A DNA stretch of 64,000 nucleotides from Paenibacillus sp. D2_2 (GCF_031199965.1 NZ_CP133605.1:2884501-2948500); one strand, 5' to 3'; counted from the first letter of the stretch, positions 28,431 through 38,243 are shown. The notes: generated by a model from the sequence alone, not told the origin. A program made the numbers and translations.

Positions 28431-29768
28431 CTATAGATGAAGTATTATTTTGGCAAGTGTGAAGTAAATGACAAGTCCGGTACCATCCACTAAAGTTGTA
28501 ATAAAAGGACTCGATACAACGGCTGGGTCAGCCTTCAGCTTATGCAAAATTAATGGTAAAATGGCTGCTACGAAAGATGCCCAAAGGACAATCGTTAAGG
28601 CTGCCAAAGCGACTACTAGTCCAACATTCCAATGAACTCCAAGGATGTAAGCACGGCCGAAAGCAATCAAGGAGATTGTAGCGCCTGTCATTAAACCTGT
28701 AGTTACTTCCTTCCTGATCACCTTAAAGATGTCCCTGAAATGCACCTCGCCTACAGCTAGTGCCCGAACCAAAGTTGAGACCGTTTGGGTTCCGGTATTC
28801 CCTCCTGTTCCAATCAAAAGCGGAATAAAAAATGCCAGTGCGATTACTTCAGATAACGTCTCTTCATAATGCCTCAGGACAGTTCCTGTATAAGCTTCTG
28901 CTACAAATAAAATTAATAACCAAATAATACGTTTTCGATATAAACGGAACACGGACGATTTAAAATATGGTTCATCAAGAGGCTGGCTTCCGCCCAACTT
29001 CTGAACATCTTCGGTCGCTTCTTCATGGATGACATTCGATTAAGTCATCGACTGAAATCACACCAATTAATCGGTCTTGCTGATCAACAACGGGTAGAGC
29101 GACTAGATCATAACGTGATAACAGTTCCGCTGCTTCTTCTTGTTCCATGGTAGCAGGTACAGAGATCACTTCTCCCGCTATAAGCTCAGAAAGAAGTGTT
29201 TGGGGATCGTTTAAGATGATATTTTTTAGTGAAACTACTCCAAGTAGCTCCCCTTATTCCCAATCACATATATATAGGAAGTAATCTCTGCTTTATGACC
29301 AATATTTCGAATGTGCTGCAGAGTTTTCTCTAGTGTCCATGAATTTGGTGCGGCAATATAGTCTACCGTTGCAAGGCTGCCGGCAGTATGTTCTGGAAAG
29401 GTCATCAATGTACGAATCTTCTGGTTATAGCCCTCTGGAAGCAAAATGAGCAACTTCTCGGCTTGGTAGTGATGGATGGCAAGCATCATATCGACCACGA
29501 CATCACTTGACATATTGTTAAGTATTTTAGATGTCATAGACTCGTCCAAATAACTCAAAATCCTATATTGCATGACTGGTTCTAAGTATTCAAGTATCTC
29601 AGCAGACATTACAGGATCTAATTTGTTAAACAGTTCGACTTGTTCCCTATTCTCGAGCTGCTCAATGCACTCAGCCAAATCATATGGCCTAAACGTTTCA
29701 AAATAGTTTGTAATGGCTTCGGTATCTTGATGATGTAACAACTGTTTTAATATATCAATCTGGATCAT
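28431..29768 (-). CDS. mgtE: Magnesium transporter MgtE (first copy), two frameshifts
   Basis: The N-terminal MgtE helical domain (AECIEQLENREQVELFNKLDPVMSAEILEYLEP) is followed by a CBS pair and five C-terminal transmembrane helices with the pore region FFIPLLIGTGGNTGTQTVSTLVRAL. A missing G near 29257 (G4 to G5, restoring NKGELLGVVSLKNI) and an extra A near 29033 (DDLIDVIHEE restored) split it into three frames. Corrected total is 1338 bp, 445 residues. It imports Mg2+ under control of its cytosolic domain. It lies 24 bases downstream of a second mgtE. Confidence 0.93.
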
Positions 29769-29792
29769 GTACGTTAATTATTCTCCTTCCTG

Positions 29793-31160
29793 TTAGGTTG
29801 TGGCAAGAGGAATAAGAAGAGTAGCAACACTGTAATAAATGAGTAAAGCTACAATGTCAGTTAATGTTGTTAATACCGGTCCAGAAGCAATCGCCGGGTC
29901 AATTCTCAGATGCTTAACAATCAAAGGAAGAATAGCTCCGGTTATCGTACCAAAGAAAATAGCGATGAATAATGCCAAACCAATGACCGAACTAATCATC
30001 GGTGAAGAATTCAACAGTAGGTTGGATAGTACGAATGCGAACAATCCGCAGACGAATCCTGTCAGCGCACCGATGCAGGTTTCTTTTCCAAGTAAAAGCC
30101 AGCTGTCCTTACCGCTTACGGAACTCATGCTGATTCGTCTTAGTGCGACAGACAATGATTGAATACCGCTATTTCCAGACATTCCTAATATGACGGGAAT
30201 GAATAACGCAAGTGTAGTGAACTGTTCCAGTGAGGCTAGATAAGGAGCCATAATTTTCGTCATCAAAAATCCGAGTACTGTCAGTCCGACAAGCCAAGGT
30301 AACCTTTGACTGACTAGTCGAATTGTGCCTGAAGCTAGCGATATTCCGCTCTTTAACGCGGCGAAACTTTCAATACTTAGTGACATTCGTTCTTCCATTA
30401 GTTCGATAACATCATCTACCTTAATGATACCGATTATGATCCCCTCTTGATCCGTAACTGGCAGCTCCAGAAGATTGTATTTCTTGATCAAGTTAGCCGC
30501 TTGTGTCTGATCAGCTTTATCTTGAATAGAAATTACATTGGAGTACATTAGCTTTTCCATCGTAGCGTTCGATTCTGCTCGCAGTAACTGATGGATCGAG
30601 ACCGTTCCGATTAGACAACGGTCCCCATCGATAACATAGAGATGATGATAATTATGATCCCCGCTTGTTAGACTTAACTTTTTCAAGACTAAATCTACGG
30701 TGTCTATAATATTTGCAGTCAGAAACTCTGTATGCATAAGAGAACCTGAGGAGTTGACCGGATATTTCATGATCCTCTCAATGTGTGCCCTTGCTTCCGG
30801 GTTCATCGCATTCAACAATGAGAGCGATTTTCGCCGGGTCACAGATTTTAAGAATGCTGCCGCTTCTACTGGAACCATCATATTTAGCATTTCAACGACA
30901 TACTCAGAATCAAGATACGTCACGGCTAGTCTTCGATCTTCCCAACCAAATTCCTGGAATACTCCAACAAACTCATGCGGATACAGAGAATGAAGCACTT
31001 TTCCGCGATTTTTCTCACTTAATTCTAGAAAGAATGCCGCTTGATCAGAAGCGTGTAAGCTTAAAAAAGCAGATAGAAACTGCTTCATTTCGTTGGATGC
31101 TAAGTGAAATCGAAGTTCATTCATCATATCGCCTGTCTGTTTCATTTTTAGATCCTTCAT
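29793..31160 (-). CDS. MgtE-like magnesium transporter (second, divergent copy)
   Basis: 455 residues in one intact frame: N-domain (SEKNRGKVLHSLYPHEFVGVFQEF), CBS pair (LYVIDGDRCLIGTVSIHQLL and LPVTDQEGIIIGIIKVDDVI) and five helices with FIPVILGMSGNSGIQSLSVALRRI, where the pore motif reads GMSGNSGIQ instead of the GTGGNTGTQ of the neighbour. That change in the pore lining suggests altered selectivity or a regulatory partner role. The pair is probably cotranscribed. I see no M-box riboswitch in the 172 bp upstream. Confidence 0.9.
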   Translation of the reverse strand: MKDLKMKQTGDMMNELRFHLASNEMKQFLSAFLSLHASDQAAFFLELSEKNRGKVLHSLYPHEFVGVFQEFGWEDRRLAVTYLDSEYVVEMLNMMVPVEAAAFLKSVTRRKSLSLLNAMNPEARAHIERIMKYPVNSSGSLMHTEFLTANIIDTVDLVLKKLSLTSGDHNYHHLYVIDGDRCLIGTVSIHQLLRAESNATMEKLMYSNVISIQDKADQTQAANLIKKYNLLELPVTDQEGIIIGIIKVDDVIELMEERMSLSIESFAALKSGISLASGTIRLVSQRLPWLVGLTVLGFLMTKIMAPYLASLEQFTTLALFIPVILGMSGNSGIQSLSVALRRISMSSVSGKDSWLLLGKETCIGALTGFVCGLFAFVLSNLLLNSSPMISSVIGLALFIAIFFGTITGAILPLIVKHLRIDPAIASGPVLTTLTDIVALLIYYSVATLLIPLATT

Positions 31161-31332
31161 CCGCTAACCTTCTTTCATTAATCATAACGAACCTTTGCAT
31201 GTAAATACTTTGGCATATTGCATTGCATCATATTCTATATTTAACAGAAGATGAAGAGGTTATGAAAAAGTTAAGTTAGTTGGACAATTTAATGAACAGA
31301 CACAGTGATATAACGATTCTGGACTCATTGGA

Positions 31333-32448
31333 TTAGGCTGGTTCGTCATGATGGGCTCGTACGCTCAATGCCAACCCGATGGCAATCATATTGCTGATCA
31401 GAGAACTACCGCCATAGCTAATGAACGGCAATGAGATACCCGTCAATGGGACTAATCCAATGAGCATGCCGATATTAACAAAAATTTGGAACACTAACAT
31501 CCCTATTATTCCAATGATAATGTATGACCCTGCGAGATCCTTACTCTCCATAACAATTTGCACCATACGGTAAATGAGCATGAAATATAGCATTAGAAGC
31601 ACCGCAGATCCAACAAATCCGTAATTTTCTCCGATTACGACGTAAATCGAATCCGAGTACGCATAAGGAATGAACCCCTTCTTAATATAATAACCGTCAC
31701 TTCCGGTTAAGCCTCCCGAACCGATCGCGCGCATCGCATTTTGGACATGCCATGATTTGTCAGGATCGCTTGCAGGATCAAGAAATGTTTGAATTCTTGC
31801 CATTTGATGGGGCTCCACAAATTTGGATAATAACTCCTGATCCGTATTATAAAGCCATAGTACTGTACCAATAGTTACTATCATGGTGCTGAGGAACACA
31901 ATCATATACAGTAATCGAATATTACCCATCCACAGCATGCTTATTAATACTCCGATAAATACAAGCGCGGTACCTAAATCTGGCTGCTTCATAATTAAAG
32001 CTATAGGAATCAAAAAGACGATGCAAACTGGGATAAGATCTTGAACTAATCGGAGCTTCTCTCCAGCTCGTTTCCCTAACAGATGAGCAGCGAGCAAAAT
32101 CGTAAATATCTTCACAAGTTCTGATGGTTGAAGCTGGAAGTGACCAATGTTTAACCAGCGGGTTGCACCGTTAATGTTCTCTCCAGATACCTGAACTACA
32201 ACAAGCATAGCTATACCCAGGCCATAAAGAATATACAGTAATCTACCCAACAGAATTCTATAATCGAACCAAAACAAGGCCAGCATGGGGATACAAAATG
32301 CCGCGAACATAATTAAATTACTGATATGCAAACCAGCTAAATTAGTATCCTTGGTAGCCCCGTATATGGAGATAGTACCGCAGGCGACCAGACACATCAG
32401 AGTGAATAACGTGAATTTATCTAACTTCTTTAGTTGCTGAATAAACAT
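31333..32448 (-). CDS. SEDS family peptidoglycan polymerase, RodA-like
   Basis: 371 residues, about ten transmembrane helices. NGATRWLNIGHFQLQPSELVKIF, LIMKQPDLGTALV, AIGSGGLTG and AYSDSIYVVIGENYGFVGS carry the SEDS motifs, including the catalytic Asp in the SD(S/F)I stretch, and the end has LPFISYGGSSLISNM. It polymerises lipid II into glycan strands, normally with a class B PBP. No PBP gene is present here. It starts 10 bases after the stop of another SEDS gene, so two paralogues are cotranscribed. Whether it is the main RodA or a sporulation or accessory form cannot be told. Confidence 0.92.
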   Translation of the reverse strand: MFIQQLKKLDKFTLFTLMCLVACGTISIYGATKDTNLAGLHISNLIMFAAFCIPMLALFWFDYRILLGRLLYILYGLGIAMLVVVQVSGENINGATRWLNIGHFQLQPSELVKIFTILLAAHLLGKRAGEKLRLVQDLIPVCIVFLIPIALIMKQPDLGTALVFIGVLISMLWMGNIRLLYMIVFLSTMIVTIGTVLWLYNTDQELLSKFVEPHQMARIQTFLDPASDPDKSWHVQNAMRAIGSGGLTGSDGYYIKKGFIPYAYSDSIYVVIGENYGFVGSAVLLMLYFMLIYRMVQIVMESKDLAGSYIIIGIIGMLVFQIFVNIGMLIGLVPLTGISLPFISYGGSSLISNMIAIGLALSVRAHHDEPA

Positions 32449-32457
32449 GTAGTACCC

Positions 32458-33587
32458 CTACTTTGTTAAATTTTTAGACTTTTCCTGGCGTTGGTAAGAG
32501 TTATATCTTGATATGTTCAGTAGAATGCCGGTGCTAGCTAAGCATAAAATAAGTGAGGAACCGCCATAACTAATTAACGGTAGCGGTAAGCCAGTGATCG
32601 GCAAACAACCAGTAACACCTCCAATATTCAGTACGAGTTGAATAAAGATCATCATAACGATGCCTACCCCTAACAAAAGGCCGAAAGGATCGTCACAGCG
32701 AATCGCTGCGGTATAGCCCCTCCATATGAACACAAAAAACACCAACATGAGCAGGAAGGTTCCAATAAACCCGAATTCTTCGCCAACTACAGCAAAAATA
32801 AAATCGGTGTGTGCTTCCGGTAAATAAAAAAGCTTCTGTATACTTCCACCAAGACCCGTTCCGGAGAGACCACCATGCCCTAATGCATAGAGCGATTGAA
32901 TAAGCTGGTAGTCCGAGTTCTGAGGGTTGCTCATCGGATTCAGGAAAGTAGTGATCCGCTGCAGTCGATAACTTTGGCTTACGGCCAGATAGACAAACAT
33001 CGGGATAAGTAACAAACTAAGCAGGAATAAATGACGGAGATTAACACCACCGACAACAAGGATCGTTAAGGCAATAGAGAACATTATTAATACCGTACCA
33101 AAGTCTGGCTGTTTCATAACAAGAAGCAAGACCAATCCAACAACCGCTAGAATCGGAAGCAATCCTCTCCTGAAGTTGCGGATATTTTCACCTTTTCTGC
33201 TAATTAAGGTTGCCAAGTACAAAATAATGCTTAACTTCGCGAACTCAGCAGGTTGTAAATTAATACCGTTTAGTACAAACCAACGCCTTGCGCCGTTGAT
33301 ATCGCTTCCTGCAAATAATACAAGCACAAGCGTAATAACAGATAAAATTAATAGAACAGGGGTTGCCTTTTCCACCAAGTATAGGGGATACACATAAAAA
33401 TGAGCATCACAAATAGTCCAATGAGCGCAAAAACGCCTTGTTTCATGACGTAATGCCACGGACTGTTGTGTTTGATTAGAGCTATTGGTGAACTCGCGCT
33501 AAAAATCATGATCAATCCAAATCCTACAAGAAAAAGGGTTACGAACAGAAGTGAAAAATCTGGGCGGCCTCGAATTTTGCTGCTCAA
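32458..33587 (-). CDS. SEDS family protein, FtsW/SpoVE-like, one frameshift
   Basis: The N-terminus (FSLLFVTLFLVGFGLIMIFSASS) and C-terminal bulk (NGARRWFVLNGINLQPAEFAKLSIILY, LLVMKQPDFGTVLIM, ALGHGGLSGTGLGGSIQKLFYLPEAHTDFIFAVVGEEFGF, LPLPLISYGGSS) are in different frames. Restoring one A in the A4 run near 33370 (WWKKATPVLLIL) gives 1131 bp, 376 residues. The HTDFIF Asp and GGxSGxGxG loop are typical of FtsW/SpoVE. It follows a VCBS-type lipoprotein gene; a short remnant of a second copy of this gene lies at 37478-37553. Confidence 0.92.
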
Positions 33588-33618
33588 CTAGAATGACCTC
33601 CATCCGCCGCATATTTCG

Positions 33619-34152
33619 TTATTCAAGATCGAGCTTTCCGCGATACTCTTTCTTGGCAACTAGTTCTAATTTATCGTTATGCAATTCATAGACATCCAAT
33701 CCACTACCCGCTGCCCCAAGTGACCAGCCAAGAGCAAGCTCGGGTAGACCATCATGATTGAGGTCGGAGAACCCTGCATACACCACACCGTAACCATAGC
33801 CATTAACTTCAGATACAATTCGCCACTTATTGTCTTGCTGCTTGAACAATACCGCCTTTAGTAATTTCCCGGAAGAGTTGCTCTCTTCGTACACAACCAC
33901 AGCTTCATCAATACCGTCTCCATCCATGTCTCCGAAAGTCACGTCCTGCCCCTCTTCGCTCTGCATAGGTACTATTAATTTCACTTGATCCGGGAGTAAC
34001 TTAATTAGCTCATGACTGACAGTACCGCGTTCCTGGCTGTTTGTGGATACAGGGGGCTTAATCATATCTATAGGCGTAGCCGGAATCCCACATCCACCGA
34101 GGATCAATAACATCGTCAGCATAATTCCTGTTCGTCCAAGTTTATTAAGCAT
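33619..34152 (-). CDS. Lipoprotein with FG-GAP/VCBS-like Ca-binding repeats (copy 1)
   Basis: 177 residues. The signal peptide ends LILGGC, so Cys21 is the lipid site. Two DxDxDG-type loops are visible (FGDMDGDGIDEAVVVYEE and FSDLNHDGLPELALGWS), the repeat type of FG-GAP/VCBS beta-propeller segments and EF-hand-like Ca2+ loops. It is about 70 percent identical by eye to the lipoprotein at 37618. It lies directly upstream of the ftsW-like gene, so it may be an envelope-associated accessory factor. GGGGGTGATGATC precedes the ATG. Confidence 0.85.
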   Translation of the reverse strand: MLNKLGRTGIMLTMLLILGGCGIPATPIDMIKPPVSTNSQERGTVSHELIKLLPDQVKLIVPMQSEEGQDVTFGDMDGDGIDEAVVVYEESNSSGKLLKAVLFKQQDNKWRIVSEVNGYGYGVVYAGFSDLNHDGLPELALGWSLGAAGSGLDVYELHNDKLELVAKKEYRGKLDLE

Positions 34153-34208
34153 TTGGCGATCATCACCCCCGCATGTCCATATATTAAAGGCTACGCAGCT
34201 CGAAGTGG

Positions 34209-35036
34209 TTATGAAATAGTTAATATTTCACTACTACACACGATTCGCCGGTATTCATCCGGAGTACAACCTACGACTGCTTTAAAATCTTTTATAAAAT
34301 GAGATTGGTCATGATACCCTAGCTCCATCGCAAGCTGTGAAAGATCAATCGGCGCCTGGCGATCCATCATCTCAGCAGCATTCTGTAAGCGATACAGTCG
34401 AATCACCCACTTCGGGCAGATGCCGACATATTGATCGAATAATCGCTGAAGTTTACGGATATGGATCTGAAAATGATCACACACCACATCTACCTTGGAT
34501 ACATCCCTATCTCCTGAGATGAAATCAATGATTTGGTTGATCTGAAGCACCTGCTCATCTTGTGACGGAAGCTTGGACAGTAGCAGCTCATTCATAGCCT
34601 TCACCATAGAATGTTGTTCATCGCCAAGATTGAGGATCGTATGCTCCAACTCAGGTCCGTTCATATCAAGGATGGCACTTACTTCTAGAGGGTGATTTAG
34701 CAAACTGGAGACGGAATGCTGTAGGAACGGATAGAAGCCTCCTGGCTTAAATTTGATCCCAAAGACGAGGCCTTGTCCATAGATAGGATACGTGAACTTC
34801 TGAGTCGAAGGAGCATAGATCAGCGTCTTACCCGGCTCAATAACTAGATTAACGCAAGGATTCGGGACAACATGCTGCATGAATGGTTCTTCATCCCGAC
34901 TTTCCCAGCTGACAATCCAGTAATGCTTAACAAAATAACTTAGTGCTTCCGCGGCGGGATAACGAGACAAGTTGAACCTCTGCTCTCCCCTCTGCAGGTT
35001 TAGAACTCCCATACTCGGCTTGTTAGTATTCAGCAT
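34209..35036 (-). CDS. AraC-family transcriptional regulator with N-terminal DUF6597-like domain
   Basis: I use the ATG at 35036 (AGGAG upstream); ATGs at 35063 and 35096 are also open. The N-terminal half (YFVKHYWIVSWE, HVVPNPCVNLVIEPG, GQGLVFGIKFKPGGFYPFL) is the beta-barrel domain found in many DUF6597 regulators. The C-terminal HTH_18 is intact (LQRLFDQYVGICPKWVIRLYRLQNA, DLSQLAMELGYHDQSHFIKDFKAVVGCTPDEYRR). It is divergent from the SRPBCC gene at 35199 and probably controls it. Confidence 0.88.
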   Translation of the reverse strand: MLNTNKPSMGVLNLQRGEQRFNLSRYPAAEALSYFVKHYWIVSWESRDEEPFMQHVVPNPCVNLVIEPGKTLIYAPSTQKFTYPIYGQGLVFGIKFKPGGFYPFLQHSVSSLLNHPLEVSAILDMNGPELEHTILNLGDEQHSMVKAMNELLLSKLPSQDEQVLQINQIIDFISGDRDVSKVDVVCDHFQIHIRKLQRLFDQYVGICPKWVIRLYRLQNAAEMMDRQAPIDLSQLAMELGYHDQSHFIKDFKAVVGCTPDEYRRIVCSSEILTIS

Positions 35037-35198
35037 GAATTTATCAACTCCTGACTTGTTCATAACAATTATTCTTGTCGTGTTTTTACAATACACCGTT
35101 CGACTTACAAGGTATCATGATATTAACATAAAATTCCTGTTCTCAGGAGTTTTACATGATTTCAAGAAGAGATATCCATCTATAGGGAGCGTGGAAAT

Positions 35199-35651
35199 AT
35201 GACAAGCCTAAAATATGAATTTTATATCGGTGCCGAGCAAGGAAAAGTGTGGGATCTGCTGGTAGAACCTGAGGGGACAAGAAAGACTTTCTTTAACTGC
35301 GTACTACAGTCCAGTTTTAAAGCCGGTGAGCCTTTTGCCTACATCGGACCTGGTGCAGACGGCGATGAGACGGTGCATGTTTATGGGGACATCCTGACAT
35401 ATGAACCACAAAAGACATTAAGCTATCTCGAGCATCCAGGGGCCTCCTATCATGCAAATCACCAGGAACTAACTTCACGAGTTACTTTCACGTTGGATAC
35501 GGTGGGCAAATGCACGAAGCTAACGCTAATTAATGATCAATGGTCAGACAACCATCCCTCCTTGCAGAATGCCGAATCACATTGGTGGATGATACTGAGC
35601 AACATCAAAACGGTGGCCGAAACCGGAAATACACTCGACTTTGGCTGGTAA
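35199..35651 (+). CDS. SRPBCC/AHSA1-type small-ligand-binding protein
   Basis: 150 residues with the START-like helix-grip pattern: YEFYIGAEQGKVWDLLVEPEGTRKTFFN at the start, ILTYEPQKTLSYLEH in the middle and the C-terminal helix ESHWWMILSNIKTVAETGN. AHSA1-type proteins bind hydrophobic ligands or act as stress-related folding factors. It is divergent from an AraC-type regulator with a 160-bp gap. GGGAGCG precedes the ATG. The ligand is unknown. Confidence 0.87.
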   Translation: MTSLKYEFYIGAEQGKVWDLLVEPEGTRKTFFNCVLQSSFKAGEPFAYIGPGADGDETVHVYGDILTYEPQKTLSYLEHPGASYHANHQELTSRVTFTLDTVGKCTKLTLINDQWSDNHPSLQNAESHWWMILSNIKTVAETGNTLDFGW

Positions 35652-35677
35652 ATACGCGTAAATGCAACCAATTTAAA

Positions 35678-35707
35678 AAAGAGCAGCTGTGAGAACAGCC
35701 GCTCTTT
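35678..35707. terminator. Bidirectional terminator
   Basis: AAAGAGC-GCTGT-GAGA-ACAGC-GCTCTTT, with single mismatched bases on each side, lies between convergent genes and is flanked by A- and T-runs. Confidence 0.88.
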
Positions 35708-35733
35708 CTACATCATTTCGATCATCCATATTT

Positions 35734-36771
35734 TTATTTCAATGTCCCAATATATTCGAATTTTGGCTTGCTGTCCGTACTGAGTCCTACCTCTTGTCGT
35801 AAAGTTTTAAGCGCATCCATTAGATCATCTTGTTTCACATATACAAATGGACTCTTCCAATCGCTTTCTACTTCTAAAGATTGAATTTGATTCGGCTTTA
35901 AACTGGGGAAGTTCAAGATCCATCGACGTAATACCGGTCCAGGTATATCGGATGTTACATTATTACCAATGATATCTAGAATGCTTCCCCATTGGCTTAT
36001 TCCATTAAAAGAACTCAATTTATCCAAAATCTGTTTTATAACCTGCTGTTGACGCTGATTACGGGCAAAGTCGGAAGACTCTTGTGTACCTTGATTAGAT
36101 TTACGATAACGAACAAAGTTCAACGTCTGTTGTCCATCTAACGTCTGCAGTCCTTTTTGTAAATCAATATTCGTCCCGTCTGCAGAGTCTTTATATTTCA
36201 TGTCCATATGGACATTGATCTGAAGTCCGCCTAATACATCTACTGTTTCTTTTAATGCATCGAAATCTACAACAACCATATAATCAATAGGCAGATCTAA
36301 CAACTCACTGAAGAATTGTTTCGTATTCGGAATAGCCCCGGATTTATCTTTGATATAGTTATGGGCATAATAATAATTTGCTTTGCGGGAACCCGTTGAA
36401 TCAGAATAGATCTTTAGATCTCGCGGTAGGGACAAAAGACTTGCTGAATGGGTATCAGGATTATAACTTACAAGCATAAGAACATCTGTATTTACCGTCC
36501 CGTCACTACCATCCCGACTATCGACTCCCGCTAGAAGGAAGATCATCGGTTTTATCTCCGGATCAGGTATTGGTGTGGAATCTTCATCGTTATGAGAGTT
36601 TTCGAACGTTGGCAACGTTTCTCCACCGGAAGCTATTCGCTGTAGCGCAGCATCCGCCTTAACATATAAGTATCCTACATAGCTACCAACTCCAAGGACA
36701 AGTACAATAAGCAGTATACCCGTGATTTTTAGAACTCTACGTACTGCTATTTTTTTAAAAAAATCAGACAT
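35734..36771 (-). CDS. LCP (LytR-CpsA-Psr) family cell-wall glycopolymer ligase
   Basis: 345 residues. The cytoplasmic start MSDFFKKIAVRRVLK is followed by one transmembrane helix (ITGILLIVLVLGVGSYVGYLYV) and an outside LCP domain: IFLLAGVDSRDG, TDVLMLVSYNPDTHSASLLSLPRDLKIY, VDFDALKETVDVLGGLQINV, LDGQQTLNFVRYRKSNQG and DFARNQRQQQVIKQI. The conserved Asp/Arg residues (TDVLML, LPRD, FVRYR, DFxRxQRQQ) are present. LCP proteins attach teichoic acid or similar polymers to peptidoglycan. ATG 36771 has GGGGG upstream. It is 52 bases downstream of the PAP2 phosphatase gene, which recycles the same lipid carrier. Confidence 0.93.
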   Translation of the reverse strand: MSDFFKKIAVRRVLKITGILLIVLVLGVGSYVGYLYVKADAALQRIASGGETLPTFENSHNDEDSTPIPDPEIKPMIFLLAGVDSRDGSDGTVNTDVLMLVSYNPDTHSASLLSLPRDLKIYSDSTGSRKANYYYAHNYIKDKSGAIPNTKQFFSELLDLPIDYMVVVDFDALKETVDVLGGLQINVHMDMKYKDSADGTNIDLQKGLQTLDGQQTLNFVRYRKSNQGTQESSDFARNQRQQQVIKQILDKLSSFNGISQWGSILDIIGNNVTSDIPGPVLRRWILNFPSLKPNQIQSLEVESDWKSPFVYVKQDDLMDALKTLRQEVGLSTDSKPKFEYIGTLK

Positions 36772-36823
36772 GGTTTCCCCCACTATATTAAAAATAGTTT
36801 ATTGATATATAATACGGCTCAAT

Positions 36824-37417
36824 CTATGAACGACGCAAGCCTACTTTTCTCTCAACGCCTTCATATAGCTTTAAACCTACGTTTAAACCCTTTTGGGCCA
36901 GGGACCAGCGATGAAAAATCTGTTTTACAAGAAGTGCGCAAATTACGCCTAAAAGTGCACCTGTTATCACATCTGATGGGAAATGAACACCATTCCAAAT
37001 TCGAGAGAATGAAATCAATCCGGCAAGTAGAAGCCAAATGACACCATCTTTTTTCCGATATAAAAATATTGCCGTTGCAATGACAAATGAACCAATAGAA
37101 TGATCGCTAGGGAACGAAGCGTTTGCAGCGTGGTCTATTAATTGATGGACGGGAAATTGGACAAACGGTCTGTCCCGATAGAACAAATGAGAAAGGATAT
37201 TCCCTACTCCAAAACCAACGCAGGCCGCAAAGAGCGCTACAACTACCATCTTCTTATTTTCACGGCCGCTCATGAACCAATAAATAATGATTCCAATGTA
37301 AAAGAGGTATTCCGCTTTTTCTGACATAAATTGCATAATTGGATTCAATGCTGAAAGTGTAACTGTTAAGTTATTAATAGTTTCAAACACAATCTGATCT
37401 ATTTGAATTAAATTCAA
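36824..37417 (-). CDS. PAP2-family undecaprenyl-diphosphatase (BcrC-like)
   Basis: I choose the TTG at 37417 (GAGGG 8 bases upstream); the open frame back to 37510 runs into an ftsW remnant and should not be used. The 197-residue protein has about five helices and the three PAP2 motifs: YRDRPFVQFP, ASFPSDHSIGSF and SRIWNGVHFPSDV. BcrC-type enzymes dephosphorylate undecaprenyl diphosphate outside the membrane, regenerating the wall-synthesis carrier and giving bacitracin tolerance. The N-terminal ISSN-like start (LNLIQIDQIVFETINNL) also fits. Confidence 0.9.
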   Translation of the reverse strand: MNLIQIDQIVFETINNLTVTLSALNPIMQFMSEKAEYLFYIGIIIYWFMSGRENKKMVVVALFAACVGFGVGNILSHLFYRDRPFVQFPVHQLIDHAANASFPSDHSIGSFVIATAIFLYRKKDGVIWLLLAGLISFSRIWNGVHFPSDVITGALLGVICALLVKQIFHRWSLAQKGLNVGLKLYEGVERKVGLRRS

Positions 37418-37477
37418 AATCTTAACCCTCTTCCTGATGATATGATATCTAGTAATAAAAAATAAGTTATGATAGAA

Positions 37478-37553
37478 ATGGGCATCACAAATAGTCCAAT
37501 GAGCGCTCAAACGCCTAGTTCAGACGTAGTGCCTCGGACTATGTGTTAGATCA
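37478..37553 (-). pseudogene. Remnant of a duplicated ftsW-like gene
   Basis: This 76-bp intergenic stretch is about 84 percent identical, with three single-base gaps, to 33400-33478 inside the ftsW-like gene. It shares CATCACAAATAGTCCAATGA without interruption. It lies downstream of a lipoprotein paralogue exactly as the intact ftsW does downstream of the other lipoprotein, so it is what is left after a lipoprotein-ftsW duplication. Confidence 0.8.
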
Positions 37554-37617
37554 TAACGGTCGTTAATAAGTTTCCGATATATTAAATCCTCGTCTGGTAG
37601 TATCCATGATTAATCAG

Positions 37618-38154
37618 TTAGTTATCGAGATCGAGATTTCCATGATATTCCTTCTTCTGAATGAGCTCCAATTGATCATTACTCAATTCATAAATATTCA
37701 GCCCGTTGCCTGCCGCTCCTAATGACCAACCGAGTGCAAGCTCTTGTCTACCATCGTGATTGATATCCGGGAAGCCGGCATACTCTAGCCCATACCCAAA
37801 GCCCTTGATCTCAGATACGATTCGCCACGAATTGTCAAACTGCTTAAATAATGCTGCCTTCAAGGCTTTTCCCGATGTACTGCTATCTTCGTAGACAATG
37901 AGGGCTTCATTGATTCCATCGCCATCCATATCACCGAATGAAATATCTTGTCCCTGCTCGCCCTGCATAGGAACTATTAGTTGCGCTTGATCGGGCAGTA
38001 GCTTCATAAGTTCTTGACTGACTTCATCCCGTTCTAGACTGCTCACAGATACAGGAGGCTTGATCATATCGATAGGCGTTGCCGGAATGCTGCAACCTCC
38101 GAGCATCAATAACAAAGTCACCATAATTCCTGCTCGATTGAGTTTATGAAGCAT
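37618..38154 (-). CDS. Lipoprotein with FG-GAP/VCBS-like Ca-binding repeats (copy 2)
   Basis: 178 residues, paralogue of 33619-34152: identical PATPIDMIKPPVS after the lipobox LGGC (Cys21), and the same two acidic loops (FGDMDGDGINEALIVYED, FPDINHDGRQELALGWS). I use ATG 38154, which matches the start of copy 1; upstream in-frame codons reach back to 38247 but overlap the kinase gene. It follows the two-component pair 38244-40343 on the same strand and may be part of its output or signal input. Function unknown. Confidence 0.85.
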   Translation of the reverse strand: MLHKLNRAGIMVTLLLMLGGCSIPATPIDMIKPPVSVSSLERDEVSQELMKLLPDQAQLIVPMQGEQGQDISFGDMDGDGINEALIVYEDSSTSGKALKAALFKQFDNSWRIVSEIKGFGYGLEYAGFPDINHDGRQELALGWSLGAAGNGLNIYELSNDQLELIQKKEYHGNLDLDN

Positions 38155-38243
38155 ATTTATGATCATCTTCCCCAGTCTTCCAAGGTTAGTATCTATTTTA
38201 ATCGTGTCGGCCCATAAAGTGGTTATGAAATAGTTAAAATTCA

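Noticed and set aside
31161..31332. M-box magnesium riboswitch upstream of the mgtE pair
   Set aside because: The gap is short and AT-rich; I find none of the conserved M-box segments or a terminator hairpin.
36824..37510. N-terminal extension of the PAP2 phosphatase back to 37510
   Set aside because: The extra 31 residues come from the ftsW remnant read in another frame; TTG 37417 has a proper ribosome site.
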